Of a stretch of 64,000 bases of DNA, positions 46,938-57,738 are shown in pieces. The position numbers and the translations under genes are program-made. The notes under the pieces were generated by a model. That model was not told the DNA's origin, ran no database searches, and saw nothing but the letters and a program-made list of their open reading frames with translations. Position 1 is the first letter of the stretch. Every line of letters starts with the position of its first letter. Origin of the DNA: Tricholoma matsutake (taxonomy: Eukaryota; Basidiomycota; Agaricomycetes; Agaricales; Tricholomataceae). Location of the stretch: NCBI GenBank assembly GCA_026075535.2, contig AP026543.1, forward strand, positions 1,674,001-1,738,000, written 5' to 3'.

Positions 46938-46949
46938 GGTTATGGGCCC
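46938..46949 (+). promoter_or_regulatory. Half-tRNA-Met(i) primer-binding site of Copia1
   Basis: GGTTATGGGCCC directly follows the LTR. It is complementary to the anticodon stem-loop of eukaryotic initiator tRNA-Met (GGGCCCATAACC), as in Drosophila copia, which uses a cleaved half-tRNA as primer. The same motif adjoins the Copia2 5' LTR at 63713-63724. Confidence 0.85.
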
Positions 46950-47186
46950 TGCTGGGCACGTCGCGAACGCGCTTTAATTAGCTGCGAACGACGTTGACTT
47001 CATCGTCTCCAAATTATAACCTTGCGCTCTTCGTGAGCTGCATTGCACTCCCTGCGAGCTGCATATAAAACCTAGGTTGACTAGGGTTAACCACTCTGAA
47101 GGAGTGTTTTCTCCTGAGAACGTTAAACATGTTTTATTGAGTAAAAAGACTGATTGAGCGCTTTTAACAGCTGCCACCACAGAATC

Positions 47187-50100
47187 ATGTCTTCAACTCT
47201 TGAAAAACTCGTTCAAACTTTCGACGGATCAAATTACATTCTATGGGCCGACTCAATGAAGGCGTGGCTCAGGTCTCAGGGCCTCTGGCAAATAACTAGC
47301 GGGGCGGAGCAAAAACTGCCCCCGGCGCCTCCTTTGACGGCGACGAACGCTACCTTGGTAGCGGACGCTAATGCCAAGCTCCAGACCTGGAGCAACAAAA
47401 ATGACCAGGCTATTGGTAGCCTAGTGCTCCGCCTGGCCCCCTCCATTCGGCAGCATGCCAACACAAAGGACACTGCTGAGGAGGTGTGGGCTCTCATCCG
47501 CACCGATTATGGTGTGGACGGCCCCTCCCAAGTCTTTTCGGACTTCAGGTCCGCAATAGCAATCAAGATCCCGGCTGCGAACCCCGCACCAGAGATTGCA
47601 AGAATAGCAGACAAATTCGAGCGCCTCACGGCTGCTAATGTCGCCATCCCCGAGCTAGTACAGGCGATGATTTTACTTGCTGCGATGCCGCGCGAGTACG
47701 ACTCATTGTCTGCAATGGTCCTTAACACGACCGCCACTAGCGCCTTGACATTTAAACATGTCAAGGACTCCATTGTTGCTGAAGCCTCAAGGTGCACAGC
47801 AGTTGGAAAGCCCACTGGCCAGCCTCAGGCCAACAAACTTTCCGCTGTTAAGCGCAAGGGGGGAAACCCCAAATGGCAGCCCAAAGAAGGGCAAAACAGC
47901 AACGGAGACTCGTCCCGAAAACGTGGACGACGTGGGGACAGAAAGACTAAGGAGGAGAAGCCAAATGAGAAACATACCCACCTCGCCTCCAACGCCTTTA
48001 CCACCATAAATGGTAATGGCACCATCATACCGCCGATGCCGCTCATACAGCGCATCGAGCGACGCGAACACACTCCCACAAGGGATCCTCGCCGCCGACT
48101 GCCTGCACAGGCATACACGGGCGCGGCCTCCTCTTCTTGCTCGGTTTACACCGAATACCAGCAAGCTCGAGACACCCTCGAGCGCATGCAACTTCCGCGC
48201 AGCGCGAAAAACCTGCGACCGCTGGAAGAGCACCTTACGGTGCGAGAAGGTAAGAGAAGGAGGATAGAGCCAGAAACCGAGGCAACGATCGAGGAGGTAG
48301 AAGACGATACCGTCTCCCTCGGATCCGAACCTCCAGTAACTGACGAGGAAGTGTGGAAAGCCGTCGACGAAATGCTCGTCGATGAACCCCTTGACACAGG
48401 GGCATATGATGACAGGTCAGTCCTTTTCCCTGCCACAAGCACTAAGATTAAAATTCCTATGAATACAGCGAACTTTTCATGTGAAATTTTACCGCTATTA
48501 AATGTATCATGGAATTATGTAGATCTTAATATATGTGCTATGTGTGCAAAGGGAGATTGTAAGAAAGGTGCCGACTGGATCATGGATTCAGGCGCATCAA
48601 AACACTTCACTGGTGAAATGAAAGATTTTGCTTCTTACGAGCCTTTACCGAGAAAGGACTCTACCTTGGTCCAAACGGCCACTGGTACTACTCATATAGT
48701 AGGAAAAGGAGCAGTCTTCATTAGGCACCAGGTAGTATGTAATGGGAAGTCAGAGACGCGTGAAATGCGACTATACCCCGTCTACTACATACCCGACATT
48801 AATACTCGATTGATGTCAATGGGGGTCTTTTTACAAGACGGAAGTGATGTGCGTGGTTCCTCCGCATACATTTCATTCATCGAGCATGGAAACCCAATCA
48901 TGCATTGTGTCCCTCTAAGGAGGAATGACACGATCTATTGGGCTCGGACTCATATATTGAGCACCAAAAAGGTTAATGTCGCAACCATTTATGTCGCTGA
49001 CTACTTGACTTGGCATAGGCGACTTGGACACCCATCCAAAGAGGCGCTAGGGAAAATGCCTAAAAGCACCATAAAATTCCCAAGGAATTTAATTATTCCT
49101 AATGACAAAATTATATGTCCAGGGTGTGCAGAAGGGAAAATGACCTCAAAATCTTTTCCCGAGTCAGACTCACGAGCTGACAAATCCTTTGAATTAATAC
49201 ATTCCGACCTAAAGGAACTCCCGGTACTATCGTACCACAAACATAAATACTTCATTGTATTTCTGGATGACAAAACGTCACATATTTGGGTCCAATGCCT
49301 TAGAAAGAAATCTGACGCTGCTGCAGCGATTAGACAATTTCAAGCGATGGCTAAGACCCAATATGGCGCTACAATCAAGCGCTGGCGTGTCGATCCAGGG
49401 GGGGAGTTCAAGGATCGTGAGCTACAAAAACAGCTCAAGGATTTAGGCATCAAAATAGAGATGTCTGCACCCCACGTTCATCAACAGAACAGGCGCGCAG
49501 AGCGCGCTATAAGGACAATAATGGAAAAGTCGCAAACCCTGCGATTCACCGCTTGTCTACCACAATCATGGTGGGAATTTTGCATAGAACATGCAACACA
49601 TTTATACAACCGAACCCCAATAAGGCGCCTGAAATGGCTGACACCTTTTGAGGACCTGACAAAGGTCCGCCCAGATCTAAACAATCTGAAGGTCTTCGGT
49701 TGCGGTGCTTATGTCTATCTACCAAAGGAAAAACGTCCAACAACATTGTCTCCTCGATCGGAGTTAATGACGTACCTTGGAGTAGAAGATGGCATTAAAG
49801 CATATCGTTTCATGCGACGAAACGGCGCAATATTCATTGGTGCTACGGCACTATTTGATGAAACGATGTTCCCATGCTGTCCCGGAGCTAAAACTCCTGC
49901 CAAGACAGACCTTGGTGATTTTCCACCAGAACCAGAAGATGACAACCACTCATCTGGAACGGATGGCGATGACCCTATACCGCCACAAAATCCGCCCCTT
50001 CCTCCATCATCAGAAGATGATGATGATGATTTACCAAGCGAGCAAAAGGCGCATGACGATGCGACTAACGCTCCTCCTCCGCCGCCTCCAGTTAGCACTG

Positions 50101-51914
50101 AGGACTTTCGTCCAAGACGTGAAGATCAACAGGAATGGCAGCAATTGCCCCGTCGATCAGGCAGGCAGAGGAAAATCCCAAACCGTCCCGGCAATACCTA
50201 TGGAGAACAGCGACTCCCCTCTGACATAGAGAGAGACATTGTGCATGATCGATATTGGAAGAAGTCTGTGGGTCAAGATTCGGATCATAACCGAACACAA
50301 CCACGACCTCAACAGCAAGAACCGGTTACTGGACCGAGTTCAGCACCCCATGAGAGTGTGCCCGATTCCAATAATCAAGAACATGATCACCCAATGGGGG
50401 AACCGGACGAAGCAGGTTATATTAAAAAGATAACCAAGGAAGGTGGAGATGAGCTTATCCGCTGGCTGTTGTCAAAAGCAGTCACACCATCAAGCGGAAA
50501 AAGCCTAGTTCCAAACCAATTTCGCGATATTGCGCGCCTACCCCGGCAGCAGCAACTTGAGTGGAAACAGGCTTGTCGTGAAGAGTTAGAGGCTCTTCGC
50601 AAGCGACAAGTCTATGACATCGTCGATCTTCCACATGATCAAAAAACGATCAAAAATAGATGGGTTTTCTCTGTGAAATCAGACGGAAGAAAACGAGCCA
50701 GACTCGTGGCCAAAGGCTTTTCACAAGTCGAAGGCGTTGACTTTGATGAGATTTTCTCACTAGTAGTCCGCTATGAGACCGTACGCCTCATGTTTGCCCT
50801 TGCGTCTCTAGAAGGCATGTATATGACCGGTCTAGATGTAAAAACCGCATTTTTATACGGCAAACTTGATGAGGAGATCTATATGGATCAACCCGAGGGT
50901 TTCAGACTCGAGGGTAAAGAGCGCAAAGTAATGCGCTTACGCCGAGCATTGTATGGCCTTAAACAGGCTTCACTAGCATGGTGGAGAGAGCTAGAGGCAT
51001 TTATGCGCACCATTGGGTTTGTGCGCGCCAGCTCCGATGCCGGCATCTTCATACACAAGGATCCTAAGACAGGCAGCATCGTTATTGCGCTAGTCTATGT
51101 TGATGATGGCTTGTTCATGGGCAAGAACAAGAAACTTGTGGATGAAAAGAAGAATGCTTGCCTGAAGCATTGGGAGTGCCATAGTACTGAAAAAGTCACG
51201 GAATTCTTAGGCATGCGCGTCACCCAGACCGCTGCAAAAGTCAAACTCGATCAAACAGAATATCTCGCCAAAGTGCTTGAGAGGTTCGAGATGACAAATG
51301 CCAAGATTGCCCCCACTCCGCTCCCGACTGGCTACAAACCGTTGGAGAACACAGTGACGCCAAATGCGGCGCTTAGATCAAAATATCAGTCTGTGATCGG
51401 ATCTTTATTGTATCTGATGCTCGGAACGCGACCTGATATCGCTTACGCAGTAATCAAGATGTCGCAATTCTCGGCTAATCCTAGCCAAGAACATCTAGAC
51501 AAAGCAATGTACATAATGCGCTATCTGGTGGGAACCCAGAAGTACAGTATGGTCTATGATGGAGAGAAATCTGAGGGGCTACAGGCCTTCACAGATTCTG
51601 ATTGGGCAGCTGACACAGTCAAGCGCCGATCTACAACGGGTTACTTTGCTACTCTGGTGAGTGGCATTGTGTGCTGGCAGTCCCGTTTACAAAAAACTGT
51701 AGCACTGTCATCCACAGAAGCCGAATACATGGCTCTCTCCGACACTTGTCGGCAGATAGTGTGGATAGAGTCCTTATTCCAGGAACTTGGATATACACTG
51801 AAGCACGTACCAATCTGCGCTGATAATCAAGGATCCATCTTTATTGGATCAAATCCAGTTCAGGAAAGAAGGACCAAACATATAGACATTCGCTACCACT
51901 ACACCCGCGAATGA
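47187..51914 (+). CDS. Copia1 Gag-Pol polyprotein
   Basis: ATG 47187 (MSSTLEKLVQTFDGSNYILW) opens one long frame of about 1575 codons. In order: a UBN2-type Gag; a basic region without a visible CCHC knuckle; the protease motif DWIMDSGASKHFTG (about 48570); the GAG-pre-integrase motif LTWHRRLGHPS (about 49010); integrase (FIVFLDDKTSHIW, RVDPGGEF, QQNRRAERA); a Pro/Asp-rich linker; the RT with LVYVDDGLF (about 51090); and RNase H to HIDIRYHYTRE. The frame ends in a TGA because 11 bases present in Copia2 (near 51912) are missing, removing the last 40 or so residues. In the RT, FSLVVRYETV has Leu where Copia2 has Pro. Possibly still partly functional. Confidence 0.95.
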   Translation: MSSTLEKLVQTFDGSNYILWADSMKAWLRSQGLWQITSGAEQKLPPAPPLTATNATLVADANAKLQTWSNKNDQAIGSLVLRLAPSIRQHANTKDTAEEVWALIRTDYGVDGPSQVFSDFRSAIAIKIPAANPAPEIARIADKFERLTAANVAIPELVQAMILLAAMPREYDSLSAMVLNTTATSALTFKHVKDSIVAEASRCTAVGKPTGQPQANKLSAVKRKGGNPKWQPKEGQNSNGDSSRKRGRRGDRKTKEEKPNEKHTHLASNAFTTINGNGTIIPPMPLIQRIERREHTPTRDPRRRLPAQAYTGAASSSCSVYTEYQQARDTLERMQLPRSAKNLRPLEEHLTVREGKRRRIEPETEATIEEVEDDTVSLGSEPPVTDEEVWKAVDEMLVDEPLDTGAYDDRSVLFPATSTKIKIPMNTANFSCEILPLLNVSWNYVDLNICAMCAKGDCKKGADWIMDSGASKHFTGEMKDFASYEPLPRKDSTLVQTATGTTHIVGKGAVFIRHQVVCNGKSETREMRLYPVYYIPDINTRLMSMGVFLQDGSDVRGSSAYISFIEHGNPIMHCVPLRRNDTIYWARTHILSTKKVNVATIYVADYLTWHRRLGHPSKEALGKMPKSTIKFPRNLIIPNDKIICPGCAEGKMTSKSFPESDSRADKSFELIHSDLKELPVLSYHKHKYFIVFLDDKTSHIWVQCLRKKSDAAAAIRQFQAMAKTQYGATIKRWRVDPGGEFKDRELQKQLKDLGIKIEMSAPHVHQQNRRAERAIRTIMEKSQTLRFTACLPQSWWEFCIEHATHLYNRTPIRRLKWLTPFEDLTKVRPDLNNLKVFGCGAYVYLPKEKRPTTLSPRSELMTYLGVEDGIKAYRFMRRNGAIFIGATALFDETMFPCCPGAKTPAKTDLGDFPPEPEDDNHSSGTDGDDPIPPQNPPLPPSSEDDDDDLPSEQKAHDDATNAPPPPPPVSTEDFRPRREDQQEWQQLPRRSGRQRKIPNRPGNTYGEQRLPSDIERDIVHDRYWKKSVGQDSDHNRTQPRPQQQEPVTGPSSAPHESVPDSNNQEHDHPMGEPDEAGYIKKITKEGGDELIRWLLSKAVTPSSGKSLVPNQFRDIARLPRQQQLEWKQACREELEALRKRQVYDIVDLPHDQKTIKNRWVFSVKSDGRKRARLVAKGFSQVEGVDFDEIFSLVVRYETVRLMFALASLEGMYMTGLDVKTAFLYGKLDEEIYMDQPEGFRLEGKERKVMRLRRALYGLKQASLAWWRELEAFMRTIGFVRASSDAGIFIHKDPKTGSIVIALVYVDDGLFMGKNKKLVDEKKNACLKHWECHSTEKVTEFLGMRVTQTAAKVKLDQTEYLAKVLERFEMTNAKIAPTPLPTGYKPLENTVTPNAALRSKYQSVIGSLLYLMLGTRPDIAYAVIKMSQFSANPSQEHLDKAMYIMRYLVGTQKYSMVYDGEKSEGLQAFTDSDWAADTVKRRSTTGYFATLVSGIVCWQSRLQKTVALSSTEAEYMALSDTCRQIVWIESLFQELGYTLKHVPICADNQGSIFIGSNPVQERRTKHIDIRYHYTRE

Positions 51915-52041
51915 CAAAGTCACAGTCGTTTTCATTCCTGGAAGTGATAATCCGGCTGACATGTTCACAAAGAACCTTGGCGCCGTCCTATTCAGGAAAT
52001 TTAGAGACTCTCTCGGAATTACTTTCGAGATTCAAACTTAG
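51915..52041 (+). pseudogene. Copia1 RNase H C-terminal end, out of frame
   Basis: The frame resumes as DKVTVVFIPGSDNPADMFTK and ends at FEIQT with TAG (52039-52041), separated from the main frame by the 11-bp deletion. A polypurine tract (agtttgaggggggg) follows, just before the 3' LTR. Confidence 0.88.
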
Positions 52042-52073
52042 CTGCTTAGAGCACTGTACAGTTTGAGGGGGGG

Positions 52074-52378
52074 TGTTGAAATTAATCCCTGATGCATGCT
52101 GTATACATGAGGCAATACATGCAGCATACACATGTATACATGAGGCGATACATGCAGCATACGCATGTTACTGCGCTTACTGCGCATACATGCAGTAAAC
52201 ACATTCCCGAGTCATGTGACATCCTTAATATTATGTATATAAGGAGAACCTGTACCATAGTAGGAATACAGTGTTCTTACCTCTGCTAACCCTAGCTGTA
52301 AGTCTAACTAAACCCCAGGTAGGTTGTAAGGAACGTGTTGTCTCTTCCCCTGTGCAGCGTATATAGTCTGCTCCAACA
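52074..52378 (+). repeat. 3' LTR of Copia1 (305 bp)
   Basis: Same ends as the left LTR but with a 33-bp tandem duplication (atacatgaggc(a/g)atacatgcagcatac) near 52110-52160. This longer form is also seen at the right end of Copia2, not at the left LTR of Copia1. Confidence 0.93.
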
Positions 52379-53057
52379 ATATGCTCACTTGGCTCGGGTG
52401 CAATTTCCTGGATGGCATGCAAACAGAAGGTTGTTGCCACATCTTCATGTGAGGCAGAGTACATTGCTGCTTTCAAAACCACCAAGGAGTGCATTTGGCT
52501 ATGCACACTACTCAATTCTATTAGCCACCAACAGTCATCCCCAACGACTATCTATTGTGACAACTCTGCTACTAAGACCCTGTCTGAGGACCCTCTCCTT
52601 CACTCTCGTGTTAAACATGTTGACATCAAATATCATTTCCTCCATGAACACATACAGTCAAATGAACTTCATCTGACCTATGTCAATACTCACAAAAATG
52701 TTGCAGACATGTTCACAAAAGCCCTAGACATCAAATGATTCACATACCTCCAAAATTCCCTGGGTCTTCAATAATACAATTCCATGCAAGGAGGAGCAAC
52801 TCACAGTGAGGAGGAGTGTTGAGAATCACACCGTGAGTACAACACTGTATCTTCATTTGATGTGACTGTCGCAGCACGTATAGCACATATGCTAGATTTA
52901 GTGCACCCCTTTGATGTGTATGCCTGATGGATACCTTTATGAGCACCCCTTTTATCCCACTAGATATGTATATATATTGGACACATTAGATTAGACACCT
53001 CAGTCTCTTATACCAAGACTGAGTTTACCTTGTATATTCTAGGATTGACTTTCTACA
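52379..53057 (+). mobile_element. Copia3: older Copia end (RNase H and 3' LTR)
   Basis: Starts within an RNase H domain: VVATSSCEAEYIAAFKTTKE (about 52427), IYCDNSATKTLSEDP, RVKHVDIKYHFLHE, NVADMFTKALDIK and a stop at 52737. A polypurine stretch (gtgaggaggag) precedes an LTR beginning TGTTGAGAATCACACC (52817) and ending around TTCTACA (53057). The 5' part is absent here. Under the inversion model it continues beyond the right edge of the window. It is a different family from Copia1. Confidence 0.85.
52817..53057 (+). repeat. 3' LTR of Copia3
   Basis: About 241 bp, TG at the start and CA at the likely end. It contains tatgtatatatattgg. The right border overlaps the end of the pogo-like pseudogene and is accurate to a few bases only. 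Confidence 0.65.
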
Positions 53058-55476
53058 ACTGTTTGATTATCTTCAATCTCAGCTGGGGTTGAGGTCAATA
53101 TGAGCACCACTGCAAGCACACTGGGAGACACAGCCAGATCATCATCAAACTCCATGTCAGCAGAGAGATCATCTTTGAGCAGCTTTTCAACACCCTCTAC
53201 TGTGGAGTCAGCACTAGGATTGCATTGAACTGCTACTGACAAGGCAAATTCATCGTCATCTTCAAGATGTTCACATACAGTGCAGAGTGCAGCTTCACTG
53301 GTGATTGACTCATGAGACAAATTCCATCCCTTTGTTTGACATTTTTCCCATGCCTGGTCATCAGCCATTATAGAGTCAGCCCAGTTGTTCTCTTTGTTTA
53401 GCAGGATATTCACCTTCCTTATGATTTCTGGGTGGTCTTTGAGAAATTGGTATGCTTTGAGTGTCCAGCCAACTGTTGCATTTTGGAGTCAGCCAAGATC
53501 AACATTCAGCTTCATGGCCATGTTAGGCCTTGCAGCGAGCTGTGACTTGGTCTCTGCAACAAAGTACTGCACTGATTCACATTCAAAGATATGCTTTATA
53601 ATCCACTGAATGCCCATATCATTGGGTTGAAATTTTCCTGTACCTAAACAAATGTAGATGTTCAGCTGTGATATATAATGAGGAAGTTTAGAAACTGACA
53701 TCTTCCAGGGATGAAAACAATTTTTATCCACCTGTATTCAGTCTTCATCCACATACGAAAAGGCTCCCCTCGATAAACAGACCAAACATCAATGATGAGC
53801 AGGCCCTCTATCTTTTTTAAGCCCTTGCACTAGCGAAGCCTTTCAAGATATGGTGCAACAATTTTCTGAATCCACTGAGATATGAAATATCATTATTGAC
53901 TGCAGTGATTGTAAGCTTAGCCACTTACCTCCTTCATGCAAGCCAAGTTACTCCAATGTTTGTCTCCTCCACATGAGAAGATGATTCCCTCATTCTCTGC
54001 CTCAGCTCATATTCTTGCTGCTGGCAATGACTGCTTGGTCGACCCTTTCCAGATACACTGAAATGGTAGAGTGTCTCCTGAACATGTGGTTGCTAACATC
54101 AGCATAAACTGTCACTTTCTTCCTTTCCGAATGTTTCAACTTGCTTTGCACCATGAGGTGCCCATGTTCTGTTGCCTAATGTGATGACTCAGATGCCTAG
54201 CTGGTCCCCATTGATCATTGCTTCAGGTATGATTCCTTGGATTATTGCTTGGTACACAATCCATAAGAACATATCTTCAGTTAAGGTTTCCCAGTTGTCT
54301 GGTGTCTTCTGAGCAGCATGAGTACCAACCTGCCATGACCACCCTAACTCAATGTCAAGAAACATATGCAGGAAATGTCCTGAGCACTTGAACTTTTTGA
54401 CAGCAAGTAATTCTGGTGCCATTGTTTTGACAGACCCAAGGACGAGAGCACATGCGATAGGAACTGAAATAGATAAACCTCCATTGCAATTGATAAAGAG
54501 GTCTGCCTTGATTTTTTGGACCAACATTGTATATCCATGCTGATTAAACACTATTAATATGTCAGTTGTCTACAAACCCATGACAGAAGAACAAACCAAA
54601 GCTTTTGGGCACCCAAGTCTAACAGCTATGACCTGCTGTTTTCCTTCTTTCTCTACTCATGCTAGAATTTCTTCCTTCCACTTTCGAGATCCAGTCTCAG
54701 AAATGTTGATCCACTGCTGAATTGTTCTGGGTTGAAGGGTGCAATATGTATCACTGCCACCAAGTTGCTTCCTTAAGAGCTTTACCATCTCTCCTGTTTG
54801 AAACTGGCATGATTTGGCTGCAGCATCAATGGCTTTCCAAGTGGATGCCTTGAACCAGTTAGTTCATCTTGAGTGGATTCATGGTTTTTTCCTGCCAATC
54901 TTGATTGTTCCCTTTCTATCAGCTGTGCTTGAATCATCATGACTGTGCAGTTTTCTTTTCTGTGATACCATTCTTGTTACCAATAGTCAACATCAAAGTC
55001 AGAAGACCAGCATGCATACCTTGTGCTCTACTAGACTGCCATCACTGTTTCTCAGTCCTGACTCAATTTCAATGTGTCATTCTTTGCTCCTCTGTTGCTT
55101 TTTCTGGATGTTATTCTGCTCTTGGACCTTTTCTTTCTGTCTTTCCACATAGCTTGTATGCCTCTCCTGTTTGGCTTCCAATTCCTCCCAAATATTTATG
55201 CAATCTTCATGCTTGCATTCTGCCAGTTCCTCAGGAGGATATTTGACAAGAAACTTTTCCATGAAGATTGTTACGAGGCAAGCACCCAGGGAAATTTTAA
55301 AGGACATAAACAGTAGCAGACAAACATACAGTAAGTATGTAAATGCCCATGCTCTAAGTAAAACAGTGACTGAAGTTGAACAAGTATACTCACTACTGAA
55401 TTTGGTCATGGTGGGCATCAAATCTCGGTATGTTAGCAGTACACATCAATTTGACCTGTTTGTTATAATTATGTCC
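53058..55476 (-). pseudogene. Pogo/DDE_1-like transposase, decayed
   Basis: From the right: an N-terminal helical part (55421-55077); a central part (54551-54189) with AMINGDQLGI (first Asp of the DDE core, about 54200), WAPHGAKQVETFGKEE (about 54150), a block with IIFSCGGDKHWSNLA (about 53960), LLIIDVWSVYRG (second Asp, about 53790) and FQPNDMGIQWIIKH (third acidic position, about 53610). A C-terminal region with MKLNVDLG and NLSHESITSEAA extends to 53058. This is the basidiomycete DDE superfamily endonuclease type. Stops and frameshifts separate the blocks. The Copia3 LTR sits at its C-terminus. Confidence 0.8.
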
Positions 55477-55491
55477 AGGACCATTTGTTAA
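55477..55491. repeat. Target-site duplication of the retroposon, left
   Basis: AGGACCATTTGTTAA, matched by AGGACCGTTTGTTAA at 56391-56405 (one mismatch). Confidence 0.75.
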
Positions 55492-56390
55492 AACTGCTTC
55501 TTGATCTTTAACCACCACCATCCAGTCATGGGAATTTGGTGCCCCCACTATGACTGCACTTTATTCTACCTAAAACCTCCTCACTAATCACTGTCAGGCC
55601 TCTCTCACAGCTCAAGCTGTCATCCTTTATAAACTACCCCTTCATTTTATCTTATCGGAGTTCATCGTGATGATTTGCATGGTGGACCCCACATGCTCTT
55701 GCTGGTGCAGGAATGCCCTGCTATCCATCTTACTCTCAATGTGATCCAGGCACTTTTTGAGGCCTGTACCGCCACCAGCTCTGCTTAGCGCAGACCTTGG
55801 CCTTGTGTCAAGGGTGCAATCCATTGTCGATTGGGTAGAGACCTACAACCTTCGGGGAGGAAGACCAATAGTGGAAGATCGCCAATGGCCAATCATAGGA
55901 CTGTCCTGGCATGGCCCACACCCTATTGGGAGAGTGTTGGCATACTCAACTTGGGACTTCATCGGCAAGGGGTGGACCACAGACATATATATCATGGGAG
56001 GAATAGATGGGGAACAGGAGGAGTATCAGTTGAGGGGGATGGGGGGTGGAACTGCAGAGTAAAGGCAAGGGTTGTTCATTTAACCACAATCATTTTTTCT
56101 TTTCTGACAGGCACAAGTTAAGCCTTCCCGTGATCGATCCCATGTTCGTACACCAACTATGCAGCTTGCTGACAGCTGGAAGCCTTGGCACTCATGCAGG
56201 CTCGGGAAGTATAGAATACCATAGTGGGAGGAAGCACATCAGCCAGTCCTGCAAGCTTGAGAGGGCGTTAGCAGTTCAGGGCGGTTGTTGATGAGGAGGG
56301 TTCTTTAGGTGTAGCCTACTTCCAGGGGATTGTGTTCAGGCACCCTTTTAAAAAAGGAATAAATCCTCAATCCAAAAAAAAAAAAAAAAA
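55492..56390 (+). mobile_element. Poly(A)-tailed retroposon of unknown origin
   Basis: A segment of about 900 bp ends with AATAAA (56358-56363) followed 10 bases later by a run of 17-18 A, and is flanked by a 15-bp direct duplication. These are the marks of an mRNA-like copy inserted by LINE-type target-primed reverse transcription. It contains an open stretch (55757-56062, MRPVPPPALLSADLGLVSRV, unrecognised) and intron-like sequence around 56060-56110, so a spliced host mRNA is less likely than a SINE-like or truncated LINE element. No box A/B promoter was seen. Confidence 0.6.
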
Positions 56391-56405
56391 AGGACCGTTT
56401 GTTAA

Positions 56406-57738
56406 GGTCACGGTGTCACAGGTGCACGTGATTGTTATAATTAAGGCTCTTACAGTGGTGGTGGGCAATCCCTGTAAACAAAATGTAACATTATGTAAGC
56501 GGCTTTTGGCGATTTTGATGGCAAATCTCGACGCATCTTGAAGTATGCGTGCCTATCGTCCTTGCTCCCGTCTGCACAGCTCGCTTTCAGTGTGGACAAC
56601 AATTATACGAATGTTATGTACCCGATTATGTCGAAATACATACTGTACAATATATAGGAGAGGGCCGATCGTTTCTTTTTGGGTTTCCATCGAAATAAAT
56701 CACGTATCTTCTTTCCATATGCCATAAGGCCCACAAGGAAGTGTTTTTACGAGTCCAGTGAAAAAGGTTTGCGCGTCGCGACGCGTGAATTATATAATCA
56801 ATAGTGTGCTAAATTCATGAGTTTGACAACCCCTCTGGTGCTTGTGCCAGTGATGCAGGACTTCCACCTCATCTACTACTTCTGCTAGTATCTGCCTATG
56901 ACACCTCTCGCGACTTTCCTTTTTGTACTCGGCAATCTAACCGTTTTTCTTCACGCGTCGTGTGTTAATTAGCTTATGTAATATGCAATTGCCGTGCCAT
57001 TTCAGAGTTTGCTGACTCTGCGTCTCAATCAATATATTTCCTTGAGTTCAGTAGCTGGTACGCGTCTAATCTAAATTGTATTTGTATTGTACTGAGCAAA
57101 TTGCCAAATCTCGGTCCACAAATAGTCATAACAGCTGAGTGAACGAGCAGAAACCCTATACAAAGCCTGAAATTCACAATTCTGCCCAGAACAATACATA
57201 TGGAATATGTTTGTGTACACTTTTCCCCACCAAAACCGGTCGCAAAAGTGTGTGGTTCCTGCTGTGCCAATTCTTGCCACAAAACGCACTAGTTTTGTAG
57301 GTGAGAACTTTGACGTCGGAGTTCAAAATTGGCAGAGATTGCCCACCACCACTTACAGTACTGCCTCAGCTAAAAAAAAACGCATGACCCAACAATCGAG
57401 TTCTTCAAAGCGTATCTGTCCTTTTGCTTTGTGATATCGATCACGGCACCGTCGGGGTTCACGCGTCGTGAGGCTTGAGCGTCTATATACTTATCATTTA
57501 TTGTGCACGCGGCCCGCCACTGGTTGATTCAATAGCCTCGGTCAGGGGTCAAATTGACATCAAACGTCATCGAGGCAGTGATTACTTACTGCGACCCTAC
57601 GAGCCCCAATTCAAACTTTTTAGAAAGCTATGCCTGTCATCGAAAATGTCACAACATTGTCACACAACAGCGTCCCATAAACACTGGCATAAAAGTGGGT
57701 TGGGCGAAAATGGGGTATACACAATATTAGTGTTCACC
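56406..57738. other. Intergenic region upstream of GRDP2
   Basis: No convincing gene. Sequence is host-like (moderate CpG, cgcgtcg motifs near 56770, 56950 and 57460). Short frames here have no recognisable domain. Probably contains the GRDP2 promoter; no specific element is assigned. Confidence 0.45.

Larger units (their letters stand above)
46666..52378 (+). mobile_element. Copia1: nearly intact Ty1/Copia element
   Basis: Ends TGTTG and CAACA, with LTRs of 272 bp (left) and 305 bp (right), primer site, one long gag-pol frame and a polypurine tract. The bases flanking it (CCTCC left, ATATG right) do not match, unusual for an undisturbed insertion. Almost identical in sequence to Copia2, in opposite orientation. 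Confidence 0.95.

Noticed and set aside
47154..47186. Upstream start of the Copia1 Gag frame at 47154
   Set aside because: The codon there is TTG; the first ATG (47187) begins the conserved Gag start shared with Copia2.
55757..56062. Independent gene inside the retroposon
   Set aside because: Unrecognised 101-codon frame with overlapping alternatives; not enough to call a gene.
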